Shown: in pieces, positions 8,016 to 16,972 of the stretch | Numbering within the stretch: position 1 is the first letter of the stretch | Layout of the letters: every line of letters starts with the position of its first letter | Assembly: GCF_026626885.1 (NCBI RefSeq) | Contig: NZ_JAPNOA010000007.1 | Coordinates: 46,084-110,083 of the forward strand | Length of the DNA stretch: 64,000 nucleotides | Reading direction: 5' to 3' | Source of the DNA: Parathalassolituus penaei | GTDB taxonomy: Bacteria > Pseudomonadota > Gammaproteobacteria > Pseudomonadales > Oceanobacteraceae | Notes under the pieces: generated by a model | What the model was told of the DNA's origin: nothing | Seen by the model: the letters and a program-made list of their open reading frames with translations, nothing else | The model's database searches: none | Made by a program: the position numbers and the translations under genes

Positions 8016-8341
8016 GCCGAAGTTTTCTGCTGGTTTGGGTGTGAGCTGCTGGTGATTTCCATGGCGTTTTGTACCAATCCGTTTTTCTGCATGACGTTAT
8101 AAACCTTACGACTGGTACGGGCGAGGCGGTTGATGTCGCCCAATGTGGGTTCGTCACCGGCGTCGAGTAACATTTCCTGTTCGCTCAGTTCGGTTTCCAT
8201 AAACTCCATCAGCTTTTTCGGGCAGCCGCTGCAGCTATGCTGACAGAGTTCTGATGGTGGCAAGTGGAATGGCAGGGTATCTCGGACTTCGGTAATCAGT
8301 TGCTGCATGGCGATGCGTGGAGCAGGACGTTCGCTGGCCAT
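8012..8341 (-). CDS. Hypothetical protein, small and cysteine-containing
   Basis: About 109 aa if started at the ATG at 8341; a start at 8308 gives 98 aa, and the longer frame to 8506 looks non-coding upstream. The sequence has CQHSCSGCPKK, a possible small metal-binding motif, then an acidic helix and LARTSRKVYNVM. No family recognised. Its stop overlaps the start of the phosphatase gene by four bases, so the two are probably one operon. Confidence 0.55.
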   Translation of the reverse strand: MASERPAPRIAMQQLITEVRDTLPFHLPPSELCQHSCSGCPKKLMEFMETELSEQEMLLDAGDEPTLGDINRLARTSRKVYNVMQKNGLVQNAMEITSSSHPNQQKTSA

Positions 8342-8553
8342 AGAATTCGTTTTCACCGTAAAAAACACGAGTCTGGCCGATGAAGATTGCAGCGCCATTG
8401 ATGCAGCGCAGGTTCTGCGGGTTGGGCGACTTTGCTGGCTCATTGGGTGTGCGGCAATTTCCTGTCGTGGCTGACTTCTGATGTGTAACAACGCTTGTTC
8501 AGTCATTCTGGGTGAGTATACTCCGCGCCCCGATACTCATGAGGTCAAAACTT

Positions 8554-8784
8554 ATGCAGCCTTTAAACAATACGAGTTGCCCGTTATGTGGCCAGCACAA
8601 TCAGTGTGCGGCGGCATTAAAGAACAGTTTTGATGTGGAATGCTGGTGTCGGGATGCTGAATTCCCGCCAGAGTTGCTGGCCAAAATTCCGGAAGAACAG
8701 CGACGTGTGTCCTGTGTCTGCCCGGCGTGTGTGGGATATGTCGGTGTGCCGGGCGGTGTGCAGGGATTTGATCCGCAGGCCTGA
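8554..8784 (+). CDS. Cysteine-rich CWC family protein
   Basis: 76 aa with paired cysteines: CPLCGQHNQC near the N-terminus, CWC in the middle, and CVCPACV toward the C-terminus. This matches the short cysteine_CWC family of unknown function, probably zinc-binding. The start at 8554 is chosen because AGGT lies about eight bases before it; upstream in-frame starts add unrelated residues. Divergently transcribed from the gene at 8012. Confidence 0.75.
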   Translation: MQPLNNTSCPLCGQHNQCAAALKNSFDVECWCRDAEFPPELLAKIPEEQRRVSCVCPACVGYVGVPGGVQGFDPQA

Positions 8785-8800
8785 GCGGCCTGCATGATGA

Positions 8801-9760
8801 TCAGCCGTTGCTGGCGGGGGCTTCGGATTCGCTCTTGGCTGCGGGCAACATGCCGTTGATAAACCAGGTGGCGGATTTGGCCAGCGCGTTGAGGTCGTAA
8901 CCGCCTTCAAGAATGGCAAGCCACGGGGTGTTGCGGCGTTTGCTGTAGGTGTTGATCCAGCTGCTGATCCAGGCGAAGTCGTTTTCATCGAGCGCCAACT
9001 CGGCCATTGGATCGTCCTTGTGGCCATCAAAACCGGCTGACACGATGATCAGTTCCGGTGCAAAACGGCGCAGGGCAGGCTCCCAGACACTGGTGATTTT
9101 TTCGCGGAACACTTCGCCGGTGGTGCCAGCTTCCAGCGGTACGTTGATCAGGTTGCTGTACTTGTTCTGCTCGTAATGGCTGTACGGGTAAAACGGATGC
9201 TGAAAGCTCGACAGCAGCAGGAATCGTGGATCGTTCTTGAGAATGTCGATGGTGCCGTTGCCCTGATGGGCATCGAAGTCGAGTACAGCAATCCGCTGCA
9301 TATGGTGGATGTCGGCGGCCCGCAACGCGGCAATGGCTACGTTGTTAAAGAAGCAGAACCCCATGGTTTTGTTGTGCTCAGCATGGTGACCCGGCGGACG
9401 GATGGCGACAAAGGCATTGCGATGGACTTCGTTTAGTACGTCGTCGAGTGCCTGGGTGCTGGTGCCAACGGAATACAAGGCGGCTTCAAGGGTGCCTGCG
9501 GTCATGGTGGTGTCTTCATCAATCATGATGGATCCATGTTCCGGTTGAATCAGATGCAACTGATCAACATATGCCTTGCTGTGAGCGCGTAGAATGTCCG
9601 GCAAATGTGCAGACCGTCCTTCGTGAACCGTCAGGTGGTCCCAGACGCCGGTTTTTTTCAGGATCTGCTCTATGGCCAGGATACGCGTAGCGTGCTCAGG
9701 GTGATCTTCGCCTGTGTCGTGTCCGAAATGCTGATGAAATGCGTAATAACCTGTGCTCAT
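8801..9760 (-). CDS. Histone-deacetylase-family amidohydrolase
   Basis: 319 aa, full-length zinc-dependent deacetylase fold. Diagnostic motifs are RPPGHHAEHNKTMGFCFFNN (catalytic His pair and the FCFFNN loop), VLDFDAHQGNGT (zinc ligands Asp and His) and SAGFDGHKDDP (third ligand). Bacterial members deacetylate polyamines or act as acetoin-utilisation-type proteins; the substrate is not evident here. It is divergent from the protein acetyltransferase at 9838 with a 77-bp shared promoter region, which invites the idea of paired acetylation and deacetylation (inference). Confidence 0.85.
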   Translation of the reverse strand: MSTGYYAFHQHFGHDTGEDHPEHATRILAIEQILKKTGVWDHLTVHEGRSAHLPDILRAHSKAYVDQLHLIQPEHGSIMIDEDTTMTAGTLEAALYSVGTSTQALDDVLNEVHRNAFVAIRPPGHHAEHNKTMGFCFFNNVAIAALRAADIHHMQRIAVLDFDAHQGNGTIDILKNDPRFLLLSSFQHPFYPYSHYEQNKYSNLINVPLEAGTTGEVFREKITSVWEPALRRFAPELIIVSAGFDGHKDDPMAELALDENDFAWISSWINTYSKRRNTPWLAILEGGYDLNALAKSATWFINGMLPAAKSESEAPASNG

Positions 9761-9837
9761 AAAGACATATTTCTGTAGTTTTTCTCAGTGTAACCAGACG
9801 TTAAACTCTGGCCAACTCAACTAAAGGATCACTTTTA

Positions 9838-12552
9838 ATGGGTACTCGCTCGCTGGAGCTGTTCTTTCGACCCAAAAGCATCGCGGTTATCGGTGCATCC
9901 GAACGTCAGGGTAGCCTGGGGGGCGCGATTGTCCGTAACCTGCTGAATAGTGAATTTCCCGGGACCATTATTCCGATCAACACCCGAGGGTACGATCAGG
10001 TGTACGGCGTGCCGGCGATCAGTCGTATCAGTCAGCTGACCGAAACGCCGGATCTGGCGGTGATCTGTACGCCTGCCGAAACCGTACCCAAGATTCTCAA
10101 GCAGCTGCACGGCAAGGGTGTGGGCGCTGCGTTGTTGTTGACCGGCGGGATGGCCCGAACCCGATCCTGGCAGTATCGGCCATCCTCTGACCGTCTGACT
10201 CACATCATCGAGCAAACCCGTATCCGTATTCTGGGCCCCGATTGCCTCGGATTGGTAGTGCCCTGGCGCAAGCTTAATGCAAGTTTGCTTCACGTCCCGG
10301 TTCGCCCTGGCAATATCGCCTATCTGGGCCAATCCGGTACGTTGGCATCCGGTGTGCTCGACTGGGCGTACAGCCGTAACGTCGGTTTTTCCCATGTTCT
10401 GACCCTTGGACGCAATCAGGACGTGACGCTGTCCGACCTGATCGACTTTATTGTCCAGGAGCCGCATGTCAAAACCCTGCTGATCCAACTGGATGAAATT
10501 GGCTCCGGCAAAACCCTGATTCGTTCTCTGCGCGCCGCTTCACGTCACAAGCTGGTGCTGGCGGTGAAAAGTAACCGTTTTCAGGAGAATCCGCTGAATC
10601 GTATCGCCACACCCCGTGGACTGAGTTCGCGTGATGCCCTGATTGATGAAACCCTGGCGCGTGCAGGTGTTCTGCGTGTATCCGCCACCGACGAGATGTT
10701 CGACTGCGTCGACGCCCTGCGTCGTCAGCGTGAGTCATTTGGTCCGCGTCTGGCCGTAGTCGCCAACGGTCGTGGCCCAGCCATTATGGCGCTTGATCGT
10801 CTGCTGATGGACGGTGGTGTGCTGGCTGAACTCTCCGATGAAACCCGTACCCACCTGCGCGGCCTGCTGCCTGACTATGTGAAGTCCGACAACCCGTTGT
10901 TGCTGAATCCTGAGTTGCAGCCTCAGCAGCTGGCGGCGGTCGCCAATACCTTGCTGGCAGACCGTCAGGTGGATGCGCTGCTGGTGATTTTTATTCCGGG
11001 TCTTGGTACCGACGCACTGGCTAATGCCCAGGCACTGACCAAGGTGGCGAAGAGTTACAACAAGAGTGTGTTAACCAGCTGGATTGGTGAGTACTCGGTG
11101 GAGTCTTCTCGTGAGTACTTCGACGAGCAGGGTATTCCGACCTTCGAAACGCCGGATAACGCCATCAAGTCCTACATGTTCATGGTTCGTCACCAGATGA
11201 CCCAGGACCTGTTGGGTGAAACCCCGGAAAGTATCGAAATTCCGATTTCCTCGGGTTACATGGATGTCGATCGCGAGATTCTGGAGCATCACGAGCCGGG
11301 TGATTACCTGCTGCCGAACTACGCCTGGAAACTGCTGCGTGCCTACGGTTTTGCGTTTGCTGATAACCGTTATCGCAGCTCGCTGGCGGAATTGCTGGAA
11401 GCGGCACCGGAAGTGCCCAAACCCTGGGTGCTGCGGGTTCATCACCGTGATTACCTGTATCCATTTGCTTATGGCAGCAATCCACGTGAACGTCTGCGTT
11501 CGGTTGTGCGTGATATTCGTTCTCTCGAAGAGCTTCTGCCGGCGGCGGAAGGTCTGGAAAAAGCCATCGCCAATACCTTCCCGGACAGTCCGGTGCTGGG
11601 TTACACGGTGCAGACCATGCACCGTGCGCTGGATAACCTGCAGTTCTCGTTTGGTATCGGCCGTGACGTCGAGATTGGTCCGTATCTGTTCTTTGGTGGT
11701 GGTGGCACGACCGCCGATACGCTGGTAGACCGTCAGGTGGCGTTACCACCGCTGAATGCCAATCTGGCCGAAAAACTCATCAAACGTAGTCACTTCTATC
11801 AGGTGTTGCAGGAGCGTTCCGAAAACATCGAGCGTGAACTGGTAACGCTGGAGCGCTGGCTGGTGGCCTTGTCGCATATTGCGCTGAACCACCCATGGTT
11901 GGCCGGTCTGGAAGTGAACGCCATCCGCCAGAAGGTGGGGCATTACATTGCCATTGGTATTGCGGGTGAGGTCGGTCATCCGGTCAAGAGTGCGATCATG
12001 CCGTACCCGAAAGAGCTGGAAAGCCAGTATCAGGGGCGCAGTGGCAAACTGTATCAGATTCGTCCTATCCGCGGTGAAGATGAGCCGCTGTTGGAACGCT
12101 TCTACCGTGGCATGAGTGCAGAATCTCTCCGGTTACGCTTCTTCGGAGCCCGTCGCGAGTTCGATCATAGCGAGTTGGCCCGTTTTGCCCAAATCGACTA
12201 CGACCGTGAAATGGCCTTTGTTGGGGTGATAGACGGTACTCTTTATGGTGTTGTGCGGGTCTGGATCGATCCGGATGATGTTTCTGCTGAGTATTCGGTT
12301 ATCGTCGCCGACGAGTGTCGGGGGGAGGGGCTGGGTAAGTATTTGATGGAGAGTATGATAAATTACCTTACTCAGCGTGGGGTTCTGCAGATTTTTGGTT
12401 CGGTGTTGCCACATAATCAGGGCATGCTGAATCTGAACAAACGTTTGGGATTCACGATGCATCACAACCATGACGAAGGTGTGGTTGATGTTGCCAGAGT
12501 GCTCAATCCGCTCAAGTATGCCTGGCAGAAAAAGCGTATGCTGTTGGCTTGA
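9838..12552 (+). CDS. Pat/PatZ-type protein lysine acetyltransferase
   Basis: 904 aa in three parts: an N-terminal CoA-binding, NDP-forming acyl-CoA-synthetase-like region (KSIAVIGASERQGSLGG near residue 14), a central ATP-grasp-like region (about 490-700), and a C-terminal GNAT domain from about residue 741 (IRPIRGEDEPLLERFYRG; acetyl-CoA loop near DECRGEGLGKYLM). This layout and length match the large Pat/YfiQ enzymes that acetylate and inactivate acetyl-CoA synthetase. Starts at ATG after AAAGGATC. Target proteins are not shown by the sequence. Confidence 0.88.
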   Translation: MGTRSLELFFRPKSIAVIGASERQGSLGGAIVRNLLNSEFPGTIIPINTRGYDQVYGVPAISRISQLTETPDLAVICTPAETVPKILKQLHGKGVGAALLLTGGMARTRSWQYRPSSDRLTHIIEQTRIRILGPDCLGLVVPWRKLNASLLHVPVRPGNIAYLGQSGTLASGVLDWAYSRNVGFSHVLTLGRNQDVTLSDLIDFIVQEPHVKTLLIQLDEIGSGKTLIRSLRAASRHKLVLAVKSNRFQENPLNRIATPRGLSSRDALIDETLARAGVLRVSATDEMFDCVDALRRQRESFGPRLAVVANGRGPAIMALDRLLMDGGVLAELSDETRTHLRGLLPDYVKSDNPLLLNPELQPQQLAAVANTLLADRQVDALLVIFIPGLGTDALANAQALTKVAKSYNKSVLTSWIGEYSVESSREYFDEQGIPTFETPDNAIKSYMFMVRHQMTQDLLGETPESIEIPISSGYMDVDREILEHHEPGDYLLPNYAWKLLRAYGFAFADNRYRSSLAELLEAAPEVPKPWVLRVHHRDYLYPFAYGSNPRERLRSVVRDIRSLEELLPAAEGLEKAIANTFPDSPVLGYTVQTMHRALDNLQFSFGIGRDVEIGPYLFFGGGGTTADTLVDRQVALPPLNANLAEKLIKRSHFYQVLQERSENIERELVTLERWLVALSHIALNHPWLAGLEVNAIRQKVGHYIAIGIAGEVGHPVKSAIMPYPKELESQYQGRSGKLYQIRPIRGEDEPLLERFYRGMSAESLRLRFFGARREFDHSELARFAQIDYDREMAFVGVIDGTLYGVVRVWIDPDDVSAEYSVIVADECRGEGLGKYLMESMINYLTQRGVLQIFGSVLPHNQGMLNLNKRLGFTMHHNHDEGVVDVARVLNPLKYAWQKKRMLLA

Positions 12553-12557
12553 AGTCT

Positions 12558-12591
12558 TTTGTCCTGCTAGTGGATGGTTGTACAGGACAAA
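12558..12591. repeat. 9-bp inverted repeat before gacA
   Basis: TTTGTCCTG (12558-12566) and CAGGACAAA (12583-12591), exact inverted copies with a 16-bp spacer and no T-run. It could be an operator or an mRNA hairpin between the acetyltransferase and the response regulator. Confidence 0.5.
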
Positions 12592-12639
12592 CAGTCAGTC
12601 TGAGCTGGATGTCTGGTTCTTTTATTTCGGGAGATTGCT

Positions 12640-13287
12640 TTGATTTCTGTGTTAGTAGTTGACGATCACGACCTTGTGCGGTCGGGGATCTCACGTATCC
12701 TGGCTGACGCAAATGGAGTTGAGGTAATTGGCGAGGCGAGCAGTGGTGAAGACGCCATCACCCAGGTGCGGTTGCATGAGCCGGATGTGGTTCTGATGGA
12801 CGTGCAAATGCCCGGCATCGGTGGTCTGGAAGCGACCCGCAAAATTATTTCCAGTGACCTGGGTTCCCGTGTGATTGCGGTAACTGCGTGTGACGAGAAC
12901 CCGTTTGCCCGTCGTCTGTTTGATGCAGGCGCTTCCGGTTATCTCACCAAAGGTGCGGATGCCGAAGAAATGGTAACGGCGATTCGTAAGGTTCACAGCG
13001 GCCAGCGCTACATTAGTCCTGAGATTGCCCAGCGTATGGCACTGCAGTCGTGGGATGCCAAGGAAGAAAATCCTTTTGATCGCCTGTCTGAACGTGAGCT
13101 TCAGGTGTCGTTGATGATTGTTAACTGTCAGAAGGTTCCGGATATTGCTGACAAGCTGTTCCTGAGCTCCAAGACGGTGAACACTCATCGTTATCGCGTG
13201 TTTGAAAAGTTGGGTATCAACTCCGATGTTGAATTGACCCATCTTGCTTACTTGCATGGACTGGTTGACCGTCGCAACGGTGGTTAA
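12640..13287 (+). CDS. gacA: GacA/UvrY-family response regulator
   Basis: 215 aa: receiver domain with phospho-acceptor Asp54 in VVLMDVQMPG and a C-terminal LuxR-type helix-turn-helix (LSERELQVSLMIV...SSKTVNTHRYRVFEKLGI). The start is a TTG, supported by GGGAGA six bases upstream. Followed immediately by uvrC (TAATG overlap) and pgsA, the classical gacA/uvrY-uvrC order. In relatives it answers the BarA/GacS sensor kinase and activates Csr/Rsm small RNAs; neither is in this window. Confidence 0.9.
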   Translation: MISVLVVDDHDLVRSGISRILADANGVEVIGEASSGEDAITQVRLHEPDVVLMDVQMPGIGGLEATRKIISSDLGSRVIAVTACDENPFARRLFDAGASGYLTKGADAEEMVTAIRKVHSGQRYISPEIAQRMALQSWDAKEENPFDRLSERELQVSLMIVNCQKVPDIADKLFLSSKTVNTHRYRVFEKLGINSDVELTHLAYLHGLVDRRNGG

Positions 13288-15122
13288 TGACCGACTTTGA
13301 TATCCCGTCTTTTCTGAAGACCCTGAGCCAGCGGGCCGGGGTCTACCGCATGTTCGATGCTGATAATCATCTTCTTTATGTAGGCAAGGCTCGTAACCTG
13401 AAAAATCGGGTTTCGAGCTATTTTCGTGCCCGTGGCCTGAACGCCAAAACAGTGGCGCTGGTGAGTGCCATTCATCATATTGAAGTGACCATTACCGGCA
13501 GTGAAGTGGAAGCCTTGCTGCTGGAGCAAACCCTGATCAAGGAACATCGGCCGCCGTTCAATATTTTGTTGAAGGACGACAAGTCCTACCCTTGGCTGCA
13601 CTTGTCGGATCATGAATTCCCGCTGTTGGCCTATCGACGTGGTCGTCGTGGCGGTACGGGTGGTAAGTTTTTTGGCCCGTATCCGAATTCGGGTGCCGTG
13701 CGTGAGGCGCTGAATCAGCTGCAACGACTGTTTCTGCTCAGATCTTGCGAGGACAGTTACTTCCAGCATCGCAGTCGACCTTGTTTGCAGTATGAAATCC
13801 GCCGTTGCTCCGCACCTTGCGTGGGGTTGGTCAGTCGCGAGGCTTATCAGCGTGATATCCAGCACACGGAAATGTTTTTGAATGGCCAGAGTCAGCAGCT
13901 GATTACTGTGCTTCAGGATGAGATGCTGGATGCCTCGTCCCGGTTGGAATTCGAGCGCGCGGGTGAGCTGCGCGACCGCATCGAAACGTTGCGACTGGTG
14001 CAGGAGAAGCAGCGTGTGTACGGTACGGATCGCAACATGGATATCTGGGCGCTGGTGGAATTTCAGGGTGTTACCTGTATCCATCGCCTGGTGTTCCGGG
14101 ATGGCCGCTTGCTGAACAGCAAGAACTATTACCCGGACAACCTTGCGGGCGAGGAAGACCCTTTGTTGTTGCTGGGGTATATCAGTCAGTTCTATCTGGC
14201 GGGCCATGCGGCTGAAGGGTTGCCAGCAGAAATTATTGCCGACATCGACAGCGATGAAATGACCATTGTTCTGGATGCACTGCGTCAGCAGTTTGATCGG
14301 TCAATCCTGCATTCCCGTGGCGTTCGTGGTGAACCTCGTCAATGGCGAGCCATGGCCGAAGAAAATGCACGCGTCGGTGCCCAGACCAGAATCTCCGGGC
14401 ATCAGGAATCTTTGCGCAAGCTGGAACGGGTGTCGCAATTGTTGGGGCTTGATAAGGCACCGCGCAGGATAGAGTGTTTTGATATCAGCCATGCTGGTGG
14501 TGAAGCCACCTATGCATCCTGTGTGGTATACAGCGAGCAAGGCATTGCCAGTCAGCGTTACCGACGTTTTCGCATTCGTGACGTGGCGGCGGGTGATGAC
14601 TATGCGGCATTGGAACAGGCGGTTGAACGTCATCTGATCCGCATGCAGGAAGCCAGTGATCTGCCAGACTTGTTATTGATTGATGGTGGTCAGGGGCAGG
14701 TTGGTCGGATTCAGCAGGTGCTGGAACGGCTTTCTATAACAACTGTTCATCTTTGGGGTATCTCCAAGGGTGAAACCCGTAAAACCGGTTGGGAGTTCCT
14801 GTGGGCAGCGGGGGCGCGACAACCTATAATCCCCGACGCCCATGACGATGGCTTCCGGCTGTTACAGCTGGTTCGTGATGAGGCGCACCGGTTTGCCATT
14901 TCCGGACATCGCAAGGAGCGAAGCCGCAGTCGCGGACAATCGGATCTGGAGAATCTCAAGGGTATTGGTCCAAAGCGGCGACGTGCTCTGTTGTTGCACT
15001 TTGGGAGTCTGAAGAATATGCGTGGAGCACCTCGGGAAGAATTTGCCAAGGTTCCCGGTGTGAGCCAGAAGCTCGCCGACCAGATATTTGCGCAGCTGCA
15101 CGGCGAGGATCGGAGTGTGTAG
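13287..15122 (+). CDS. uvrC: Excinuclease ABC subunit C
   Basis: 611 aa, usual length. The N-terminal GIY-YIG nuclease (AGVYRMFDADNHLLYVGKARNLK) makes the 3' incision, a UVR coiled motif lies near residues 200-235, the RNase-H-like nuclease domain (ECFDISHAGG; LLIDGGQGQ) makes the 5' incision, and a helix-hairpin-helix region ends the protein (LKGIGPKRRRALL). The ATG overlaps the gacA stop codon. Acts in nucleotide excision repair with UvrA and UvrB, which are elsewhere. Confidence 0.97.
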   Translation: MTDFDIPSFLKTLSQRAGVYRMFDADNHLLYVGKARNLKNRVSSYFRARGLNAKTVALVSAIHHIEVTITGSEVEALLLEQTLIKEHRPPFNILLKDDKSYPWLHLSDHEFPLLAYRRGRRGGTGGKFFGPYPNSGAVREALNQLQRLFLLRSCEDSYFQHRSRPCLQYEIRRCSAPCVGLVSREAYQRDIQHTEMFLNGQSQQLITVLQDEMLDASSRLEFERAGELRDRIETLRLVQEKQRVYGTDRNMDIWALVEFQGVTCIHRLVFRDGRLLNSKNYYPDNLAGEEDPLLLLGYISQFYLAGHAAEGLPAEIIADIDSDEMTIVLDALRQQFDRSILHSRGVRGEPRQWRAMAEENARVGAQTRISGHQESLRKLERVSQLLGLDKAPRRIECFDISHAGGEATYASCVVYSEQGIASQRYRRFRIRDVAAGDDYAALEQAVERHLIRMQEASDLPDLLLIDGGQGQVGRIQQVLERLSITTVHLWGISKGETRKTGWEFLWAAGARQPIIPDAHDDGFRLLQLVRDEAHRFAISGHRKERSRSRGQSDLENLKGIGPKRRRALLLHFGSLKNMRGAPREEFAKVPGVSQKLADQIFAQLHGEDRSV

Positions 15123-15125
15123 TGT

Positions 15126-15674
15126 ATGAATGTGCCCAACATGTTAACGGTTGGCCGAATTGTGATGATTCCCCTGATGGTGGTGAGTTACTACTGGTTT
15201 GGGGTGGGTGGCAAAACCTGGGCGGCTTGTCTGTTTGCATTGGCCGCGGTTACCGACTGGTTTGATGGTTATCTGGCGCGGCGCCTGAATCAATCAACAG
15301 CACTGGGAGCGTTTCTCGACCCGGTTGCAGACAAATTGATTGTGGCAGCGGCGCTGATGGTGCTGGTGGAAGCTTACGCAACACCATGGATGACGATTCC
15401 GGCCATGATTATTGTAGGTCGGGAGATTGTGATTTCAGCTCTGCGTGAATGGATGGCTGAACTTGGCAAACGTGCCAGTGTTGCGGTGTCCTGGATTGGT
15501 AAAGTAAAAACTGCCTTGCAGATGGTTTCTATCATTCTGCTGCTGGCTGCCCAGGAACATCCGATGCTGGATTGGTCTGGAATTATTGCCCTTTATGGCG
15601 CCGCGATTCTGACGCTGTGGTCGATGGTGGTGTATCTGAAAGCGGCCTGGCCTGCTCTGCAGGAAAAACGCTGA
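15126..15674 (+). CDS. pgsA: CDP-diacylglycerol-glycerol-3-phosphate 3-phosphatidyltransferase
   Basis: 182 aa integral membrane enzyme with the CDP-alcohol phosphatidyltransferase signature D-G-x2-A-R-x8-G-x3-D-x3-D, seen as DWFDGYLARRL...GAFLDPVADK. Makes phosphatidylglycerol phosphate, the first step toward phosphatidylglycerol and cardiolipin. Four bases after uvrC, so co-transcribed. Confidence 0.96.
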   Translation: MNVPNMLTVGRIVMIPLMVVSYYWFGVGGKTWAACLFALAAVTDWFDGYLARRLNQSTALGAFLDPVADKLIVAAALMVLVEAYATPWMTIPAMIIVGREIVISALREWMAELGKRASVAVSWIGKVKTALQMVSIILLLAAQEHPMLDWSGIIALYGAAILTLWSMVVYLKAAWPALQEKR

Positions 15675-15730
15675 TCTCAAGGGGCTTAATAAAAGTTTGG
15701 TTTAAGTGCATAAAATTTAAGAAAAAAGTG

Positions 15731-15758
15731 TTGACACCAGATCGGGGCGCTATATAAT
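15731..15758 (+). promoter_or_regulatory. Sigma-70 promoter of the tRNA cluster
   Basis: Perfect TTGACA (15731-15736) and perfect TATAAT (15753-15758) separated by 16 bp, ending 14 bp before the tRNA-Gly gene. Confidence 0.85.
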
Positions 15759-15772
15759 GCGTCCCATCTTCT

Positions 15773-15848
<76 letters not shown>

Positions 15849-15875
15849 ATATTCCACTGGAAACAGTGAAATTCT

Positions 15876-15949
15876 GGCGCGATAGCAAAATGGTTATGCT
15901 GCGGATTGCAAATCCGCCGATGCCGGTTCGATTCCGGCTCGCGCCTCCA
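15876..15949 (+). tRNA. tRNA-Cys (GCA)
   Basis: 74-nt cloverleaf starting GGCGCGA and ending TCCA, anticodon loop TTGCAAA, T arm CCGG-TTCGATT-CCGG. Second of three tRNAs behind one promoter. Confidence 0.95.
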
Positions 15950-16005
15950 TGATTCCAACGGTTTTGTCACTGAATTCGACGAGATCGTGTAGTGCCTCCC
16001 AGTAA

Positions 16006-16092
16006 GCCCGGGTGGTGGAATCGGTAGACACAGGAGACTTAAAATCTCCCGACCTAACGGTCGTACCGGTTCGATTCCGGTTCCGGGCACCA
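16006..16092 (+). tRNA. tRNA-Leu (TAA)
   Basis: 87-nt class II tRNA: acceptor GCCCGGG, anticodon stem GGAGA/TCTCC with loop CTTAAAA, a long variable arm, T loop TTCGATT and encoded CCA. The order Gly-Cys-Leu after pgsA matches E. coli glyW-cysT-leuZ. Confidence 0.95.
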
Positions 16093-16972
16093 TTATCCAA
16101 GCGGGTTCTGGCGAGAGTAGTCATTAACACTGTTCAGTGTTAATAATACTTGAAAATATGCGATCGGCGCGATTAAAAATATACAGCACTGTACAAAATT
16201 TCAGTGGTGTGTATTTTTTAGGCGTTTTTGTCGTTCCTGTTTTCACTCGTGAGCACCAATAATCTGCACTTTTCAGTCATAGACTGCCACTTGGCTTTGA
16301 GTCTTGTGACCAGAAAATTTCTGCTTGTCCCAATCCCAATCCCAATCAGAAAGGCTTTTTACCTCAGTCACGACAGGTGGAGTTAAAACGTGTACCTGGG
16401 TTTTGTTTGCCTTGGTTGCGTTATCCCGAGACCGGCCGCCATTTTCTGAGCGTGTCGTATGAAATTGAGTCACCTTTGCTGTGCATGAATACGTCGCAGG
16501 TAATCGATGCCTCGGGGAGGCTGGGCGACACGACTCAAGGGGCGCTCGCCCCCTTTGGGGTTTTCGGGATAATGATGCCTCGGTGTCGCCGGTTTTGGAC
16601 GTAGCCTCCTGCTATGCCATCAAACCGGCTTCGTGATTTATTACCATCCTCATAGGTCAGAGCTGGCCACCGAGTGATTCAGAGGGGCCTTTGTTTTTTG
16701 CGGCTGAGTTCAAACAGTCGACAAGGGCTATATGTCACTTCACTCGTCCCGGTGCTGTTACAACGAGCGACAGACTTATCAGCACAATGGTGGTCTGACC
16801 CCGGTGAGGACGAAAACAATCATAACAACGGTCACGAATTACGCCAGGGTTGTGGTGTTTTTTGTCGAGACTGTTGTGATATCGGAAAAAATTCCTTCGT
16901 GCCTGATTTTCCAGCGGATATATCAGCGTTTGAGTGAATGAATGCCCGCACAGCGGTTCTATAAAAGACGGA
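16093..16972. other. 880-bp gene-free region with several inverted repeats
   Basis: No convincing CDS on either strand. It holds an 18-bp palindrome TAACACTGTTCAGTGTTA (16125-16142), three tandem CCCAAT units near 16329, and a cluster of inverted repeats between 16524 and 16629: GGCGACAC/GTGTCGCC, GGGGCG-CT-CGCCCC, and GCCGGTTT/AAACCGGC. The last overlaps the first, so alternative folds are possible. It separates the conserved tRNA block from the methylamine genes. Confidence 0.5.
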
